In this document: piece by piece, positions 31,052 through 33,449 of the stretch | Layout of the letters: the number at the start of each line of letters is the position of its first letter | Numbering within the stretch: the stretch's first letter is position 1 | Source: Lachnospiraceae bacterium UBA938 | GTDB taxonomy: Bacteria > Bacillota > Clostridia > Lachnospirales > Lachnospiraceae | Assembly (NCBI GenBank): GCA_002293475.1 | Contig: DBDG01000080.1 | Coordinates: forward strand, 1-33,449 | DNA length: 33,449 bases | Direction: 5' to 3' | Program-made: the position numbers and the translations under genes | Notes under the pieces: generated by a model | Told to the model about the DNA's origin: nothing | Seen by the model: the letters and a program-made list of their open reading frames with translations, nothing else | Database searches by the model: none

Positions 31052-31960
31052 ATGAACAGTTTCAGGGTAAGAACAGACTTGGCTCTGGAAGCCAGAGAGA
31101 ACATGGAAGATGACGCGGAAGGCTTAAGGGGCGTCAAAGTTGAAGAAAGTTATGATGAAGAAAGCGAAGTCAGGGTGACCAGGGTCGTGATAGAAACCAA
31201 GAACGGTTCTAAAGCCATGGGAAAGCCCATAGGAACTTATGTCACTTTAGAGGCACCGGCAATGATAGAGCCGGACGAAGAATACCACAAAGAAATATCA
31301 GCCGTTTTATCGGAGCAGCTGAAAACGATCATCCCCGATATCAATGCCGAAAAGTCGGTGCTGGTGGTCGGCCTAGGCAACCGCGATGTGACAGCTGATG
31401 CCCTAGGTCCCAATGTAGTGGATAATCTGATTATTACCCGGCATATGGTGAAGGAATTTGGCAAAGCGGCCTATAATAAATCCAAAGTGCATATGATCAG
31501 CGGCATGGTTCCCGGTGTCATGGCCAAAACCGGCATGGAAACATCGGAAATCATCCAGGGGATTGTCAAACAGACCAAACCGGATGTCATAATGGCTATT
31601 GATGCCCTAGCCGCCCGATCTACCAAACGGCTGAACCGGACGATCCAAATCAGTACCGCGGGTATTCATCCCGGTTCCGGGGTGGGAAATCACCGTAATG
31701 CCTTGACGGAAGAAGTACTAGGGATACCGGTCATAGCCATCGGCGTGCCCACCGTCGTGGACGCCGCGACCATCGTCAGCGATGCCATCGACAAAGCCAT
31801 CAAAGAGAACGGGAAAGAAGGTCATGCCATCAAGGAAGAGATGCTGAACGGGCTGGGGGAACTGCGTAATATGTATGTAACCGGCAAAGATGTTGATTTC
31901 GAGGTCAAACAGATCAGCCATATCGTCTGCGACGCCATCAACAGCGCCTTGGATGTCTAA
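31052..31960 (+). CDS. gpr: Spore germination protease (GPR)
   Basis: A 302-residue aspartate-type protease that degrades small acid-soluble spore proteins at germination. It is made as an inactive zymogen; the N-terminus MNSFRVRTDLALEARE resembles the propeptide and cleavage region. Core motifs are VVGLGNRDVTADALGPNVVD (catalytic aspartates), ITRHM, SGMVPGVMAKTGMETSEII, DVIMAIDALAARSTKRLNRT and IQISTAGIHPGSGVGNHRNA, then IPVIAIGVPTVVDAATI. GGAG lies seven bases before the start. Expression in the forespore (sigma-F/G) is known for the family; I could not fix a matching promoter. It converges on spoIIP, 14 bases apart, whereas in many Clostridia the two run in the same direction. Confidence 0.95.
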   Translation: MNSFRVRTDLALEARENMEDDAEGLRGVKVEESYDEESEVRVTRVVIETKNGSKAMGKPIGTYVTLEAPAMIEPDEEYHKEISAVLSEQLKTIIPDINAEKSVLVVGLGNRDVTADALGPNVVDNLIITRHMVKEFGKAAYNKSKVHMISGMVPGVMAKTGMETSEIIQGIVKQTKPDVIMAIDALAARSTKRLNRTIQISTAGIHPGSGVGNHRNALTEEVLGIPVIAIGVPTVVDAATIVSDAIDKAIKENGKEGHAIKEEMLNGLGELRNMYVTGKDVDFEVKQISHIVCDAINSALDV

Positions 31961-31974
31961 GGAATCACTCGTAT

Positions 31975-33282
31975 CTACAGCGATTTATCCAGGACAGTGG
32001 CGATGATATGAGCCAGCGGATCACAGGCATTCATGATTTCTTCGACGGTATTGTTCTGGGCTCCCAGTTCGATCAGAGTGGTTTGAGGTGACACATGCAT
32101 ATTGTAGCGGTATGCCCGCAGATAAATCTTACGTGCCAGTCCCGGATAGTATTCATTGGCAACGACCTGCTGCTGGAATGACAAGGCCAGATTCTCGTCG
32201 ATATAAGGATTTTTCAGATACTCAATCGCACCGGTATCATTGGTATAGCTTAATCCGTTGAAAAACATGAAACGCGCTGTCGGCCGTCCCTGTACATCCA
32301 TTACCAGCTTCCGGCCTGCCGGCATTTCATCCCGGTGCAAGTCGATGACCGCTTGGATCGTCGGATTTTCAGCCAATATCTCTTCGATTACCGGCAAGGC
32401 ATTGGAATAAGCATAATCCCGGCTTTGCGCATCAAATTCTCCGGTGTGGTGAAGAACCCGGAAGCCGTATTTCTCCGTTAAGATCGACGCAAGACGCTCA
32501 CCGGCTCCGACGATGGTCGTAGACTTGTCGCCGGGTATGGAATCGGCAAAGCTTTCCTGTGAGTGGGTATGGTATATTAAAATCTGCGGCCCGACCGCCG
32601 TCTTATCAATGCTCAAATCTCGGTTTAATAAATTTTCCAGGTTTATCTTCTGTTCCGTAACAGCCGTTGTGGAATCAACCGCATAAAAATTATCTATCAG
32701 TTCGTCATAAGAAAACCCTTGCGACCAGTCATAAGTATAGGCCGGATATTCCGGTATCTGAAAGGACGGCATGGCAGACAGGACGCCACCAGGACCGGCC
32801 GCCGGATCTTCCGTCTCGCCCGCCGGATTGTTTTCTTCCCGGAAAGCGTCCAGCATGCTTTCTTCTATATGCATAGCCGTGTCATTGTAATCCAGTTCGC
32901 TTTCGGGAATATTCTTGACGTCTTCGTCACGGGCTTCCTGGCGGATCAGCATCTCCAGGGTCAGTTCATCTTCTACCTCAGGAGAGCTTAAGCTGAGCTG
33001 TTCGCTGTGATAATAGAGCGGCATCTGCTTTAACAGCGCCGTCTCCATATAAGCGGGGAGACCGCCCGCAGCGTCATGGTCGTCCAGAAACGATAGCAGC
33101 GGCATCAGACTGACCGACATCTGCCGCTCGGCTCCGGAGCGGACGGAGGCATAGAAGGCAGCGGCAAACGCACTGTCAGGCGAACGGTTCTCCCAGCCGG
33201 CCTTGACGACAAAGAAAAGCGTGACGGTCAGCAGGATAATGATTGACCATTTTTGGATTTGTCTTTTATTAAGTCTGGACAT
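31975..33282 (-). CDS. spoIIP: Stage II sporulation protein P
   Basis: A 435-residue protein. It is a mother-cell peptidoglycan amidase and endopeptidase that works with SpoIID and SpoIIM in engulfment. A basic start and one membrane anchor (KWSIIILLTVTLFFVVKAGW) precede a low-conservation linker. The C-terminal ~200-residue amidase domain holds QILIYHTHSQESF, TIVGAGERLASILTEKYGF, VIDLHRDEM and LIELGAQNNTVEEIMNACD; the zinc-binding His and Glu positions appear intact. The start at 33282 is the ATG nearest the anchor, with GGGAG 12 bases upstream. A TTG at 33345 or an ATG at 33312 would lengthen it; the TTG overlaps the end of the upstream frame. Sigma-E control is expected but not visible. 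Confidence 0.93.
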   Translation of the reverse strand: MSRLNKRQIQKWSIIILLTVTLFFVVKAGWENRSPDSAFAAAFYASVRSGAERQMSVSLMPLLSFLDDHDAAGGLPAYMETALLKQMPLYYHSEQLSLSSPEVEDELTLEMLIRQEARDEDVKNIPESELDYNDTAMHIEESMLDAFREENNPAGETEDPAAGPGGVLSAMPSFQIPEYPAYTYDWSQGFSYDELIDNFYAVDSTTAVTEQKINLENLLNRDLSIDKTAVGPQILIYHTHSQESFADSIPGDKSTTIVGAGERLASILTEKYGFRVLHHTGEFDAQSRDYAYSNALPVIEEILAENPTIQAVIDLHRDEMPAGRKLVMDVQGRPTARFMFFNGLSYTNDTGAIEYLKNPYIDENLALSFQQQVVANEYYPGLARKIYLRAYRYNMHVSPQTTLIELGAQNNTVEEIMNACDPLAHIIATVLDKSL

Positions 33283-33331
33283 AAGGCTGTTGATCTCCCA
33301 TATGTTTGCCATCAGGGTCACCGCATTTACT

Positions 33332-33449
33332 TTACTCACTCGCAAAGAGAACTCTTTCTAAGAAAGATGAGTCCCAACCAGCAAGTTTCTGTAAGTTTTT
33401 CAAACTCATGCCACCATAAACTTGTTTTTTCAAATGTTCTAAGGCGAGT
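33332..33449 (-). CDS. Partial unrecognised gene at the right edge
   Basis: The minus-strand frame is open from the window edge and ends at 33332 with LALEHLKKQVYGGMSLKNLQ, then KLAGWDSSFLERVLFASE. Its composition looks like genuine protein, possibly a helical DNA-binding or transposase-like C-terminus, but I do not recognise it. It is about 50 bases upstream of the spoIIP start and codirectional. It is not an expected neighbour, so together with the reversed spoIIP it may mark a rearrangement. Confidence 0.4.
   Translation of the reverse strand, partial: LALEHLKKQVYGGMSLKNLQKLAGWDSSFLERVLFASE

Noticed and set aside
1..33449. tRNA or 5S/16S/23S rRNA genes
   Set aside because: No cloverleaf ending in CCA or conserved rRNA blocks were noticed; the only RNA gene I can support is rnpB.

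Overview
The window looks like chromosomal DNA of a spore-forming Clostridia, most likely Lachnospiraceae-like. The evidence is the spore genes (gpr, spoIIP, a CotH-type protein), the dgt-dnaG-rpoD-trmK-nif3 order, collagen-like proteins and Clostridia-type integrative-element genes. Identifications rest on motifs read by eye; no database search was run.

Region 1 (1-8017) is accessory. A collagen-like gene on the minus strand lies here in three pieces: an N-terminal piece with its start and ribosome binding site (8017-7673), a middle piece (2525-2138), and a third piece running off the left edge (54-1). Two stretches separate them. Stretch A (2528-7670, about 5.1 kb) holds a large serine recombinase beside one end, a DUF6870-like gene, a sigma-like regulator, fragments of a relaxase and a topoisomerase-like C-terminus, and an AT-rich secreted-protein operon. 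Stretch B (57-2135, about 2.1 kb) has no recombinase; it carries a Crp/Fnr regulator, a ferredoxin, an HPr-like fragment and a second DUF6870-like gene. All four boundaries carry the same 12-base motif (ATATATGCTCAA or a close variant). If crossover occurs at one AT dinucleotide in this motif, removing A, B or both restores an in-frame collagen-like ORF. This resembles genes split by recombinase elements, such as sigK and its skin element, and is the main discovery candidate here.

Region 2 (8238-12617, plus strand) holds a DUF6273-like protein and then a VTC-domain polyphosphate polymerase-like protein, a DUF4956 membrane protein and a CotH-kinase protein. Region 3 (12665-18902, minus strand) holds carB with a lactonase overlapping its end, a CDF metal transporter with a long leader behind a consensus promoter, and a cupin. 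Region 4 (18975-22366) is a divergent module: an HHxxxDG acyltransferase and a zinc-ribbon membrane protein on one side, an HSL-type hydrolase on the other.

Region 5 (22565-29934, plus strand) is conserved housekeeping: dgt, dnaG, rpoD, trmK, a Nif3-like gene and a TGS-nucleoside kinase. The trmK gene contains an unusual 12-base tandem repeat. Region 6 (29929-33449) has two tandem repeats, the RNase P RNA, rpsT, gpr and spoIIP, with spoIIP facing gpr, and ends in an unrecognised partial gene.
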